From assembly GCA_965371945.1 (NCBI GenBank), contig CBDVAK010000127.1, positions 1 through 9,491 on the forward strand: a DNA stretch of 9,491 bases, written 5' to 3'. Below the pieces are notes generated by a model. That model was not told where the DNA came from. It made no database searches and worked only from the letters and a program-made list of their open reading frames with translations. This DNA is from CBDVAK01 sp965371945 (GTDB taxonomy: Bacteria; Pseudomonadota; Gammaproteobacteria; Competibacterales; JAHEDQ01). Made by a program: the position numbers and the translations under genes. This document shows positions 1-5,762 of this stretch, in pieces. Each line of letters starts with the position of its first letter. The first letter of the stretch is position 1.

Positions 1-479
1 TTGCGCAGGCAGATCACATAGTCGTCCGCGGCCTGCGCCACCGGGGTATCGCGGTTCTTGCCGATGTTGACGCCGACGACACCCTGCCAGCGTCGCCGCC
101 GCAGGCGTTCGCTGAGTGCGTCCACCCCGTCATTGTTGAAACCCATGCGGTTGATCAGTGCTTGCGCACGCGGCAGGCGGAACAACCGTGGTCTGGGATT
201 GCCGGGTTGTGGCCGAGGCGTTACCGTGCCCACTTCGATAAAGCCGAATCCCAGCGCCGCCAGAGCCTCGATGCAGCGGCCGTTCTTGTCCAGCCCCGCC
301 GCCAGCCCCACAGGATTGGGAAAGCGCAATCCCATCACCTCCCGGGGTGCCGGTGGCGGTTTGTGGGCCAGCACACGGGCCGCCGCCACGCCTGCGGGGG
401 AGCGCAGCATCCTCAGGCTCAGTTCGTGCGCGCGCTCCGCATCGAGCCGGAACAGCGCGTTCCTCAGCAACGGATACAA
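1..479 (-). CDS. pyrD: Dihydroorotate dehydrogenase (quinone), class 2, N-terminal 159 residues; cut by window edge
   Basis: Oxidises dihydroorotate to orotate in pyrimidine synthesis, passing electrons through FMN to membrane quinone. The translated N-terminus begins YPLLRNALFRLDAERAHEL, the short helical membrane-association segment of class 2 enzymes, followed by the FMN-barrel motifs AAGLDKNG (about residues 60-67), VGTVTP (83-88), NRMGFNN (110-116) and GVNIGKN (136-142). All are in the expected order and spacing. The 3' part lies beyond position 1. The start is taken as TTG at 479-477 because homologues begin with M-L/Y-Y-P-L-L; no ATG lies in frame nearby except one inside the helical region (residue 24), which would remove conserved sequence. 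Shine-Dalgarno is poor. It starts 19 nt after the hemL stop on the same strand, so co-transcription with hemL is likely (inference). Identity is very secure; the exact start codon is less so. Confidence 0.95.
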   Translation of the reverse strand, partial: MYPLLRNALFRLDAERAHELSLRMLRSPAGVAAARVLAHKPPPAPREVMGLRFPNPVGLAAGLDKNGRCIEALAALGFGFIEVGTVTPRPQPGNPRPRLFRLPRAQALINRMGFNNDGVDALSERLRRRRWQGVVGVNIGKNRDTPVAQAADDYVICLR

Positions 480-498
480 AATCGACTGCCGGGCTTGA

Positions 499-1791
499 TT
501 ACGGACTTGGCCGGATCCCGCTCAACGCCGCGGCCGCGGCCGTCACCGTGGCCTCGATGTGTTTTTGGTCATGGGCGGAGGAGACGAAGCCGGCCTCGAA
601 AGCGGATGGCGCCAGGTATATGCCGGCATCCAGCATGGCGTGGAAGAACTGCTTGAAACGTTCGTTGTCGCAGCGGGTGGCTTGTTCGAAGTTGCTGACC
701 GTTTCAACGTCGGTGAAAAACAGTCCGAACATGCCGCCCACCTGATTGGCGCACATGGCCACGCCATGCTCGCGTGCTGCCGCGAGGATGCCGGCCACCA
801 GAGACTTGGCGATGGTGTCGAGATGCTCGTAGAAGCCGGCTGTGGTGACGATCTCCAGGGTCGCCAGACCCGCGGCCATGGCGACCGGGTTGCCCGACAG
901 CGTGCCAGCCTGGTAGACCGGCCCCAGCGGCGCCAGGTCGCTCATAATCTCGCGTCTGCCTCCAAATGCGCCGACCGGCATGCCGCCGCCGATCACCTTG
1001 CCCAGCGTGGTCATGTCCGGTTTCACGCCATAGTGCGCCTGGGCGCCCCCCAACGCGACCCGGAAACCGGTCATCACCTCGTCGAATATGAGCACGCTGC
1101 CGGACTGGTCGCAGACCTCGCGCAGGGTTTCCAGAAACCCGGGCAGCGGCGGGATACAGTTCATGTTGCCAGCCACAGGCTCGACGATTATGCAGGCCAC
1201 GCTGTCGCCCTCGCTCGCGAAAAACTCCCGCACCTGTTCGCTGTCGTTGTAACTCAGGGTCACCGTATGCTCGACGAAAGAGGCCGGCACGCCGGGGGAA
1301 CTCGGCACTCCCAGGGTCAGTGCTCCGGACCCGGCCTTGACCAGCAAGGCGTCAGCATGACCGTGATAGCAGCCCTCGAACTTGACGATGCGGTCACGTC
1401 CGCAATGTCCACGCGCGAGCCGGATCGCGCTCATGGTTGCTTCCGTACCGGAACTGGTCATCCGCACCATATCCATGGAGGGCACCAGCTCGCAGAGCCG
1501 GTCGGCCATGTCGATCTCGGCTGCGGTGGGGGCGCCGAAACTCAAGCCTTTCAGGGCGGTGGCCCGCACCGCCTCCACCACGTGGGCATTGGCGTGACCG
1601 GCGATCATTGGACCCCAGGAACCGACATAGTCGATATAGCGCTTGCCATCGGCATCGAACAGATAGGGGCCTTGCGCCCGCTCGATAAACAGCGGGTCGC
1701 CGCCCACCGCGAGGAAGGCGCGTACCGGCGAGTTGACACCCCCGGGAATATGACGGGTCGCCGCTGCAAACAGTTCCTGGGATCGATTCAT
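499..1791 (-). CDS. hemL: Glutamate-1-semialdehyde 2,1-aminomutase
   Basis: PLP enzyme that converts glutamate-1-semialdehyde to 5-aminolevulinate, the last step of the C5 route to haem and other tetrapyrroles; cytoplasmic. The protein is 430 aa, close to the family norm. Visible motifs are NSPVRAF near the N-terminus, the PLP-phosphate loop SSGTEATMSAIRLAR, the aromatic cofactor-stacking segment KFEGCYHGHAD, IFDEVMTGFR with the cofactor-binding Asp, and TTLGKVIGGGMPVGAFGG. The Schiff-base lysine in the last motif falls at residue 265, as in E. coli HemL. The ATG at 1791 is preferred over one six codons upstream because GGAG lies 5 nt before it and homologues start MNRSQELF. The 114-nt gap to thiE contains no strong promoter that I can see; one weak inverted repeat (ACCCG, 8-nt loop, CGGGT) lies about 40 nt upstream of the start. 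pyrD follows after 19 nt. Confidence 0.97.
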   Translation of the reverse strand: MNRSQELFAAATRHIPGGVNSPVRAFLAVGGDPLFIERAQGPYLFDADGKRYIDYVGSWGPMIAGHANAHVVEAVRATALKGLSFGAPTAAEIDMADRLCELVPSMDMVRMTSSGTEATMSAIRLARGHCGRDRIVKFEGCYHGHADALLVKAGSGALTLGVPSSPGVPASFVEHTVTLSYNDSEQVREFFASEGDSVACIIVEPVAGNMNCIPPLPGFLETLREVCDQSGSVLIFDEVMTGFRVALGGAQAHYGVKPDMTTLGKVIGGGMPVGAFGGRREIMSDLAPLGPVYQAGTLSGNPVAMAAGLATLEIVTTAGFYEHLDTIAKSLVAGILAAAREHGVAMCANQVGGMFGLFFTDVETVSNFEQATRCDNERFKQFFHAMLDAGIYLAPSAFEAGFVSSAHDQKHIEATVTAAAAALSGIRPSP

Positions 1792-1905
1792 GGTGTCTCC
1801 AAACTTCATTCGCGGACGTCAGGGTTCCGCACCCGTTGAAAACCGGGTACTGCTCGGTCAGTGGGCAAGATTGCCAGTTTCGCCCGCGCATCGCTATTGC
1901 GCATT

Positions 1906-2550
1906 TCACCGTGGCATGTCTGTGCTGCTGGTGGCGTACAGATCCTGGATGGCGCGCGCTGGCAGCATCGGGTCGGGTGCGGCGAAAACCGCTCCCACCA
2001 CTGCCAGCAGATCGGCGCCCGCCGCGACCAACGAGGCGCCATTGCCGGCGTCGATGCCTCCGATAACCGCGATGGGAAGATCGAGCCGGCGTCTGGCTTC
2101 ACGCAACAGTGCGATATCAGCCTTGACCGCATCGGGTTTGGTGGTCGAGGGAAAGAAACGGCCGAAAGCCACGTAGTCCGCACCCGCATCCCGTGCTTGC
2201 AGGGCTAGTTCCAGCCGGTTGTAGCAGGACACCCCGATCAAGGCCTCGGCACCCAGTGTCCTGCGGGTTTCCTGCCAAGAGGCGTCTTCGATACCGAGAT
2301 GGACACCGGCAGCCCCGCATTCACGGGCCAGTTGCGGGTCATCATTGATGATCAGCGCCACCTCGTGATCGTGACACAGCCGCTGTAACGCGGTTGCCTC
2401 CGCCAGGCGCCGCGGGTGGTCAGCGCTCTTGTCGCGATACTGGATCATCACCGCGCCGCCGATGATCGCGCGCTGTACCGACCACAACAACCCCGGTCCC
2501 TGGCAAAGCCGGGTGTCGGTGACGGCATAGAGGCCGCGGCGGATTCTCAT
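1906..2550 (-). CDS. thiE: Thiamine-phosphate synthase
   Basis: Joins HMP-pyrophosphate (made by ThiD) to the thiazole phosphate, giving thiamine monophosphate and pyrophosphate; cytoplasmic TIM barrel. The 214-aa length is usual. Family motifs in order are LYAVTDTRL (7-15), IQYRDK (36-41, pyrophosphate/pyrimidine contacts), LIINDDPQLA (66-75, Mg-binding Asp), GVHLGIEDAS (82-91), IGVSCYN (105-111), VAFGRFFPSTTKP (127-139, the gammaproteobacterial variant of the GPxFxTxTK loop) and IAVIGGI (160-166). The ATG start overlaps the thiD stop as ATGA, and GGAG lies 7-8 nt upstream inside thiD, so translational coupling to thiD is likely. No thiamine-pyrophosphate riboswitch motif is visible between the genes or upstream of thiD. 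Confidence 0.96.
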   Translation of the reverse strand: MRIRRGLYAVTDTRLCQGPGLLWSVQRAIIGGAVMIQYRDKSADHPRRLAEATALQRLCHDHEVALIINDDPQLARECGAAGVHLGIEDASWQETRRTLGAEALIGVSCYNRLELALQARDAGADYVAFGRFFPSTTKPDAVKADIALLREARRRLDLPIAVIGGIDAGNGASLVAAGADLLAVVGAVFAAPDPMLPARAIQDLYATSSTDMPR

Positions 2551-3347
2551 CGCGATTCTCCACGCGCCCAGAACAACCGGTTGGGAAGTTGCTGGCCCCT
2601 GCCGACAGCGATACCCTGCTGCAAACTCGACCAGGTGTACTGTTGCGCTTGGCGGACCGCGCCAGCCACGTCGCAGCCTTGTGCCAGCAGACCCGCGATG
2701 GCGGCCGACAAAGTGCAGCCGGAGCCATGGTAGTTTGGCGCCAGACGCTGCCAGCGGTAGCTTTCGATCAGCCGATGGTGGCCGTAGAGACGATTGATCA
2801 CCTGTTCACCCGGTTGGTGACCACCGGTGATCAGGACATGACCACAGCCGTATTCCAGCAGCGCCGTAGCGCAGGCATCGAGCGTGTCGGCCTCCGGGGC
2901 CAGGCGCCGGGCCTCCGGTCCGTTCGGGGTCAGCACCGTCACCCGGGACAGCAGCGTGCGCAGTGCTTCCAACGTGCCACCGTCAGCCAGCGGGGTATCA
3001 TCGCCCCCGGCAGCCAGCACCGGGTCGAGTACCACCGGAATCCGTGGATAGTCGGCCAGTAGCGAGTACACGGCTCGCACGGTATCGACGCTGGCCAATA
3101 CCCCGATCTTGATGGCGGCTACCGGCATGTCTTCAAGCACCGCGCGGGCCTGCTCGACTACCGCCGCCGTATCCATCGGCACCAGCCGGTGCACCTGGCA
3201 GGTATCCTGTATGGCCAGGCAGGTGACCACGGTGGTGGCGTGGCAACCCATGCTTACCATCGCTTCGATATCGGCTTGCACACCCGCCCCACCGCTGGGA
3301 TCGTGCCCGGCGATACTGAGTGCCACCGGCACCTGGCTGCGTGACAT
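2547..3347 (-). CDS. thiD: Hydroxymethylpyrimidine / phosphomethylpyrimidine kinase
   Basis: Phosphorylates 4-amino-5-hydroxymethyl-2-methylpyrimidine and then its monophosphate to the pyrophosphate used by ThiE; ribokinase-like fold, cytoplasmic. It is 266 aa, the same length as E. coli ThiD. Motifs seen: SIAGHDPSGGAGVQAD (11-26, pyrimidine pocket), KIGVL (80-84), VVLDPVL (105-111), LTPNGPEA (139-146) and the anion-hole/catalytic segment HGSGCTLSAA (207-216). The reading frame extends 19 codons upstream to 3404, but those codons run into the repeat at 3391-3411 and are not family-like. The ATG at 3347 before SRSQVPVALSIAGHD is therefore chosen; AGGG sits about 9 nt upstream. A weak minus-strand -10 (TATAGA, 3384-3379) lies between the gene and the repeat, without a good -35. 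First gene of the thiD-thiE pair. Confidence 0.96.
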   Translation of the reverse strand: MSRSQVPVALSIAGHDPSGGAGVQADIEAMVSMGCHATTVVTCLAIQDTCQVHRLVPMDTAAVVEQARAVLEDMPVAAIKIGVLASVDTVRAVYSLLADYPRIPVVLDPVLAAGGDDTPLADGGTLEALRTLLSRVTVLTPNGPEARRLAPEADTLDACATALLEYGCGHVLITGGHQPGEQVINRLYGHHRLIESYRWQRLAPNYHGSGCTLSAAIAGLLAQGCDVAGAVRQAQQYTWSSLQQGIAVGRGQQLPNRLFWARGESR

Positions 3348-3390
3348 GCGGTTGTCCCTGTGATTGTTGGAGGTGAATTCTATAGCGCCC

Positions 3391-3458
3391 GGTGCGCACG
3401 GCACACCCTACCAGGCGGCTTCGGCGATGGGCGTGGTGTAGGGTGTGCCGTGCGCACC
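3391..3458. repeat. Perfect 21-bp inverted repeat with 26-nt loop, intergenic
   Basis: The left arm (3391-3411, starting GGTGCGCACGGCACACC) is the exact reverse complement of the right arm (3438-3458, starting GTAGGGTGTGCC); the loop is 3412-3437. Each arm can also fold on its own: GGTGTGC, 3-nt loop, GCGCACC, with one G-T pair, and it contains the palindrome GTGCGCAC. The right arm sequence recurs exactly at 5705-5725. The region lies between divergently transcribed thiD and the cyclotransferase gene, so it is probably not a terminator for either gene. A dispersed extragenic palindromic (REP-like) or MITE-derived element is the likeliest explanation (inference). Confidence 0.9.
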
Positions 3459-3494
3459 ATGCGGCATACGCATCACCACCAACCGGTACGTCAT
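3438..3494 (+). repeat. 57-bp dispersed repeat, copy A
   Basis: This segment aligns with 5705-5760: the first 21 bases are identical, and overall 51 of 57 columns match with one single-base gap (counted by eye). It consists of the palindromic arm followed by a tail reading GCGGCATACGCATCACCACC and then AACCGGTACGTCAT. Both copies are in the same orientation and flank the two-gene unit at 3594-5680. No coding function is apparent. Confidence 0.85.
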
Positions 3495-3547
3495 TGGCAC
3501 CAAACCGGCATCATCAACCGGTACGTCATCACCACCAACCGGTACGT
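3471..3547 (+). repeat. Short direct repeats of the AACCGGTACGT tail motif
   Basis: AACCGGTACGT occurs at 3481-3491, 3516-3526 and 3537-3547, with a degenerate copy (AACCGGCA) at 3503-3510. A longer exact unit, CATCACCACCAACCGGTACG plus T, occurs at 3471-3491 and 3527-3547. Successive starts are 22, 13 and 21 nt apart. The motif is also the tail of the dispersed repeat, so this looks like local duplication of that tail. It ends about 45 nt before the start codon of the cyclotransferase gene, so a role as clustered regulator-binding sites cannot be excluded. Confidence 0.85.
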
Positions 3548-3593
3548 TACACTCGGCGAAATTCCGAAGCGAAGCCTTTCAGACAGGAGCACC

Positions 3594-4061
3594 ATGGATC
3601 AACTGCATCATTATTTTGCCTACGGGTCCAACATGAGCCGTGAACGCTTGTGTGCCCGGGTGCCAGCCGCCGAGCCGTTGGGCGCGGCTGAGCTGGAGGA
3701 TTGGCGTTTGTGTTTCGACAAGCATGGCCGTGACCACCATGCCAAGGCGAACATCCGCAGCTGTTGCGGCGACCGGGTCTGGGGCGTGCTCTACCGCTTG
3801 CATCGCCATCACCGCGCGCCGCTGGATGCAGCCGAGGGTTTGGGGGTCGAATACACCATGGAGCGCGTATCCGTGCGCCACCGTGAGATGGGCGCGATCG
3901 AGGCCTACACCTACACCGCGCTTCGTATCCACACCGGTCTGCCGGTACAGGACTGGTACCTCGGGCACTTGTTGCAGGGGCTTCGTGAACACCGGTTCCC
4001 GCGCCACTGGCACCGTCATATCAGTGCTTTGGCCGCAGCGCAGCCGGGGCAGCAACGATGA
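3594..4061 (+). CDS. Gamma-glutamylcyclotransferase-fold protein
   Basis: A small (155 aa) cytoplasmic protein of the gamma-glutamylcyclotransferase (GGCT/AIG2/BtrG-like) fold. Family members release 5-oxoproline from gamma-glutamyl groups; the exact substrate here is unknown. It shows the N-terminal substrate-binding loop YFAYGSNM (7-14), the VWGVLYRL strand (62-69) and LDAAEGLGVEY (77-87). Glu81 in the last motif aligns with the catalytic Glu of human GGCT (position 98). The ATG at 3594 is preferred because AGGAG lies 4 nt upstream and the fold begins immediately; the frame stays open upstream to 3360 through repeats. The stop overlaps the start of the HD-GYP gene by 4 nt (ATGA), so the two are probably one operon. 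The protein is rich in His and Arg toward its C-terminus. No signal peptide or membrane segment is seen. Confidence 0.85.
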   Translation: MDQLHHYFAYGSNMSRERLCARVPAAEPLGAAELEDWRLCFDKHGRDHHAKANIRSCCGDRVWGVLYRLHRHHRAPLDAAEGLGVEYTMERVSVRHREMGAIEAYTYTALRIHTGLPVQDWYLGHLLQGLREHRFPRHWHRHISALAAAQPGQQR

Positions 4062-5680
4062 GTGAAACCGTTGCCGAGCGCAGCGCCCGCCAGGCTCGTC
4101 GCATGGTTGAGGTCGCGCGCGACCTGTCGATCGAGAAGGACTCGGAGCAACGTCTTACCCTGTTGCTGGAAGAGGCCATGGACATGACCTCCGCAGATGG
4201 CGGTACGCTGTATATCCTCGATGACCACCAGCGGCTGCGTTTCGAGATCATGCACAACCGCAGCCTGGGCATTCGCTTGCCCGATAGTGCCGGTCAGCGT
4301 CCCGATCTGGAGCCGATTCCGTTGCGGTTGCCGGATGGCAGTGACAATCGCGCATTGGTGGCGGCCTTTGCCGCCTTGCAGTCCGAGACCGTCAATATCC
4401 CCGACGCGTACGAGGTCGAGGGCTTCGATTTCAGCGGCACCCGCCGCTATGATCTGGCTACCGGCTATCGATCACGCTCGTTTCTGACCGTGCCGTTGCG
4501 CAACCATGAGGATGATGTCATCGGGGTGTTGCAGTTGATCAATGCACTGAACGCCCACGGCGAGGCAGTGCCGTTTAGCGACGCGGATCAGTCCCTGATC
4601 GAGTCGCTGGCGGCGATGGCGGCATTGATACTCACCAACCTGCAACTGATCGAGGCACAAAAGGAACTGTTCGAATCCTTTATCCGCGTGATCGCCAACG
4701 CGATCGACGAGAAGAACCCGCACACCAGCCAGCATTGCCAACGCCTGCCGGTGATCGCTGACCTGATCGCGCGGGCGGTGGATGCCACCGGGCACCCACC
4801 GTTTCAGAGTTCTGGTTTCAGTGACGAAGAGTTTTATGAGCTTGGAGTCGCGGCCTGGATGCATGACTGCGGCAAGATCACCACGCCCGAACACGTGATC
4901 AACAAGGCCACCAAGCTGGAGGGACTATTCGACCGCATCGAGGTGGTGGAGGCACGCTATGAAATCCTCCGTCGCGATGCGCGTATCGACATGCTGGAGC
5001 AGCGGGCGACCAGCAACGATCCCGGGTTGCGCGGGCAGATCGAGGCCAGGTATCGCGACCGCAGCGAAGCGCTGGACGCCGAGTTGGCCTTCCTGCGCGA
5101 GGCCAACCGGGGCGGTGAGTTCATGGCCGAGCAGGACCGGCAACGGGTGAGCGCCATTGCCAGCCGCCGCTGGTTGGCCAGCGACGGCACATCGCGGCCT
5201 TTGCTCGATGAAGCGGAGTCTGAAAATCTGCGCATCCAGCGTGGCACCTTGACCGGCGATGAACGCGCGGTGATCAACCGTCATATCGATGTCACCATCC
5301 GCATGCTGGAATCCCTGACCTATCCCAAACAGCTGAACCAGGTGGCGGAGATCGCCGGCGGTCACCATGAGCACATGGACGGCACCGGTTATCCCCGTGG
5401 ATTGCGTCGTGATCAGCTTTCGCTGCGGGCGCGGATCATGGGTATCGCCGATATTTTCGAGGCGCTGACCGCCGCCGATCGTCCCTACAAGTCCGGCAAG
5501 AAACTCTCAGAAGCGCTGCAGATCATGGGACGGATGCGGGTCGGCGAGCACATCGATCCCGATCTGTTCGATCTGTTCGTCCGTGAACAGGTCTATCTCC
5601 AATATGCCCGGAAATACATGAATCCGGACCAGATCGACGCGGTCGATCACGCCGCCATCCCGGGCTACGCGGGGGATTGA
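4058..5680 (+). CDS. GAF + HD-GYP protein, probable cyclic-di-GMP phosphodiesterase
   Basis: A soluble 540-aa signalling protein. Residues about 25-200 form a GAF domain (GGTLYILDDHQRLRFEIMHN; SFLTVPLRNHEDDVIGVLQLIN), the likely input module. An HD-GYP domain follows, with its signature residues intact: His226 (HTSQHCQRL), His269-Asp270 and Lys273 (MHDCGK), His409 (NRHID), His436-His437 and GTGYP (442-446), then DIFEALTAADRPYK (465-478). By family knowledge this predicts metal-dependent hydrolysis of cyclic-di-GMP to pGpG or GMP. Unlike minimal HD-GYP domains it carries about 110 extra residues (about 286-398), rich in Glu, Arg and Ala and probably helical, between the HD and GYP halves. No transmembrane segment or receiver domain is visible. 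The ATG overlaps the upstream stop; only a weak GGGGC lies before it, which suggests translational coupling. Substrate and GAF ligand are not determined by sequence. Confidence 0.92.
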   Translation: MSETVAERSARQARRMVEVARDLSIEKDSEQRLTLLLEEAMDMTSADGGTLYILDDHQRLRFEIMHNRSLGIRLPDSAGQRPDLEPIPLRLPDGSDNRALVAAFAALQSETVNIPDAYEVEGFDFSGTRRYDLATGYRSRSFLTVPLRNHEDDVIGVLQLINALNAHGEAVPFSDADQSLIESLAAMAALILTNLQLIEAQKELFESFIRVIANAIDEKNPHTSQHCQRLPVIADLIARAVDATGHPPFQSSGFSDEEFYELGVAAWMHDCGKITTPEHVINKATKLEGLFDRIEVVEARYEILRRDARIDMLEQRATSNDPGLRGQIEARYRDRSEALDAELAFLREANRGGEFMAEQDRQRVSAIASRRWLASDGTSRPLLDEAESENLRIQRGTLTGDERAVINRHIDVTIRMLESLTYPKQLNQVAEIAGGHHEHMDGTGYPRGLRRDQLSLRARIMGIADIFEALTAADRPYKSGKKLSEALQIMGRMRVGEHIDPDLFDLFVREQVYLQYARKYMNPDQIDAVDHAAIPGYAGD

Positions 5681-5704
5681 ACGCGCCCAGCAACGAAGCC
5701 GCCG

Positions 5705-5760
5705 GTAGGGTGTGCCGTGCGCACCAAGCGGCATTCGATCACCACCACACGGTACGCCAT
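5705..5760 (+). repeat. 57-bp dispersed repeat, copy B
   Basis: Copy B begins with the same 21-base arm as 3438-3458 (GTAGGGTGTGCC onward). It continues with a diverged tail, AAGCGGCATTCG, then ATCACCACCA and CACGGTACGCCAT. It fills most of the 82-nt spacer between the convergent HD-GYP and argA stop codons and ends 2 nt before the argA stop. There is no second, inverted arm here. The self-complementary GGTGTGC/GCGCACC hairpin could stabilise or end convergent transcripts, but no T-run follows, so a classic intrinsic terminator is not supported. Confidence 0.85.
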
Positions 5761-5762
5761 GC

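Noticed and set aside
559..1839. Long plus-strand open frame (426 aa) opposite hemL
   Set aside because: It is antisense to a well-supported hemL with all catalytic motifs. Long antisense frames are expected in GC-rich genes, and the product matches no family I know.
1806..2189. Minus-strand frame across the thiE-hemL gap
   Set aside because: Overlaps thiE in another frame and has no recognisable domain; the gap itself looks non-coding.
3348..3404. N-terminal extension of ThiD by 19 residues
   Set aside because: Those codons overlap the inverted-repeat arm; a Shine-Dalgarno and family-like start exist at 3347.
3348..3437. TPP riboswitch upstream of thiD
   Set aside because: The leader is short and filled by the repeat; no conserved thi-box motifs are visible.
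3471..3547. CRISPR-like array
   Set aside because: Units are short, irregularly spaced (22, 13, 21 nt), without uniform spacers, and derive from the dispersed-repeat tail; no cas genes are present.
5681..5762. Intrinsic bidirectional terminator between the HD-GYP gene and argA
   Set aside because: A hairpin is possible within the repeat, but no T-run follows on either strand.
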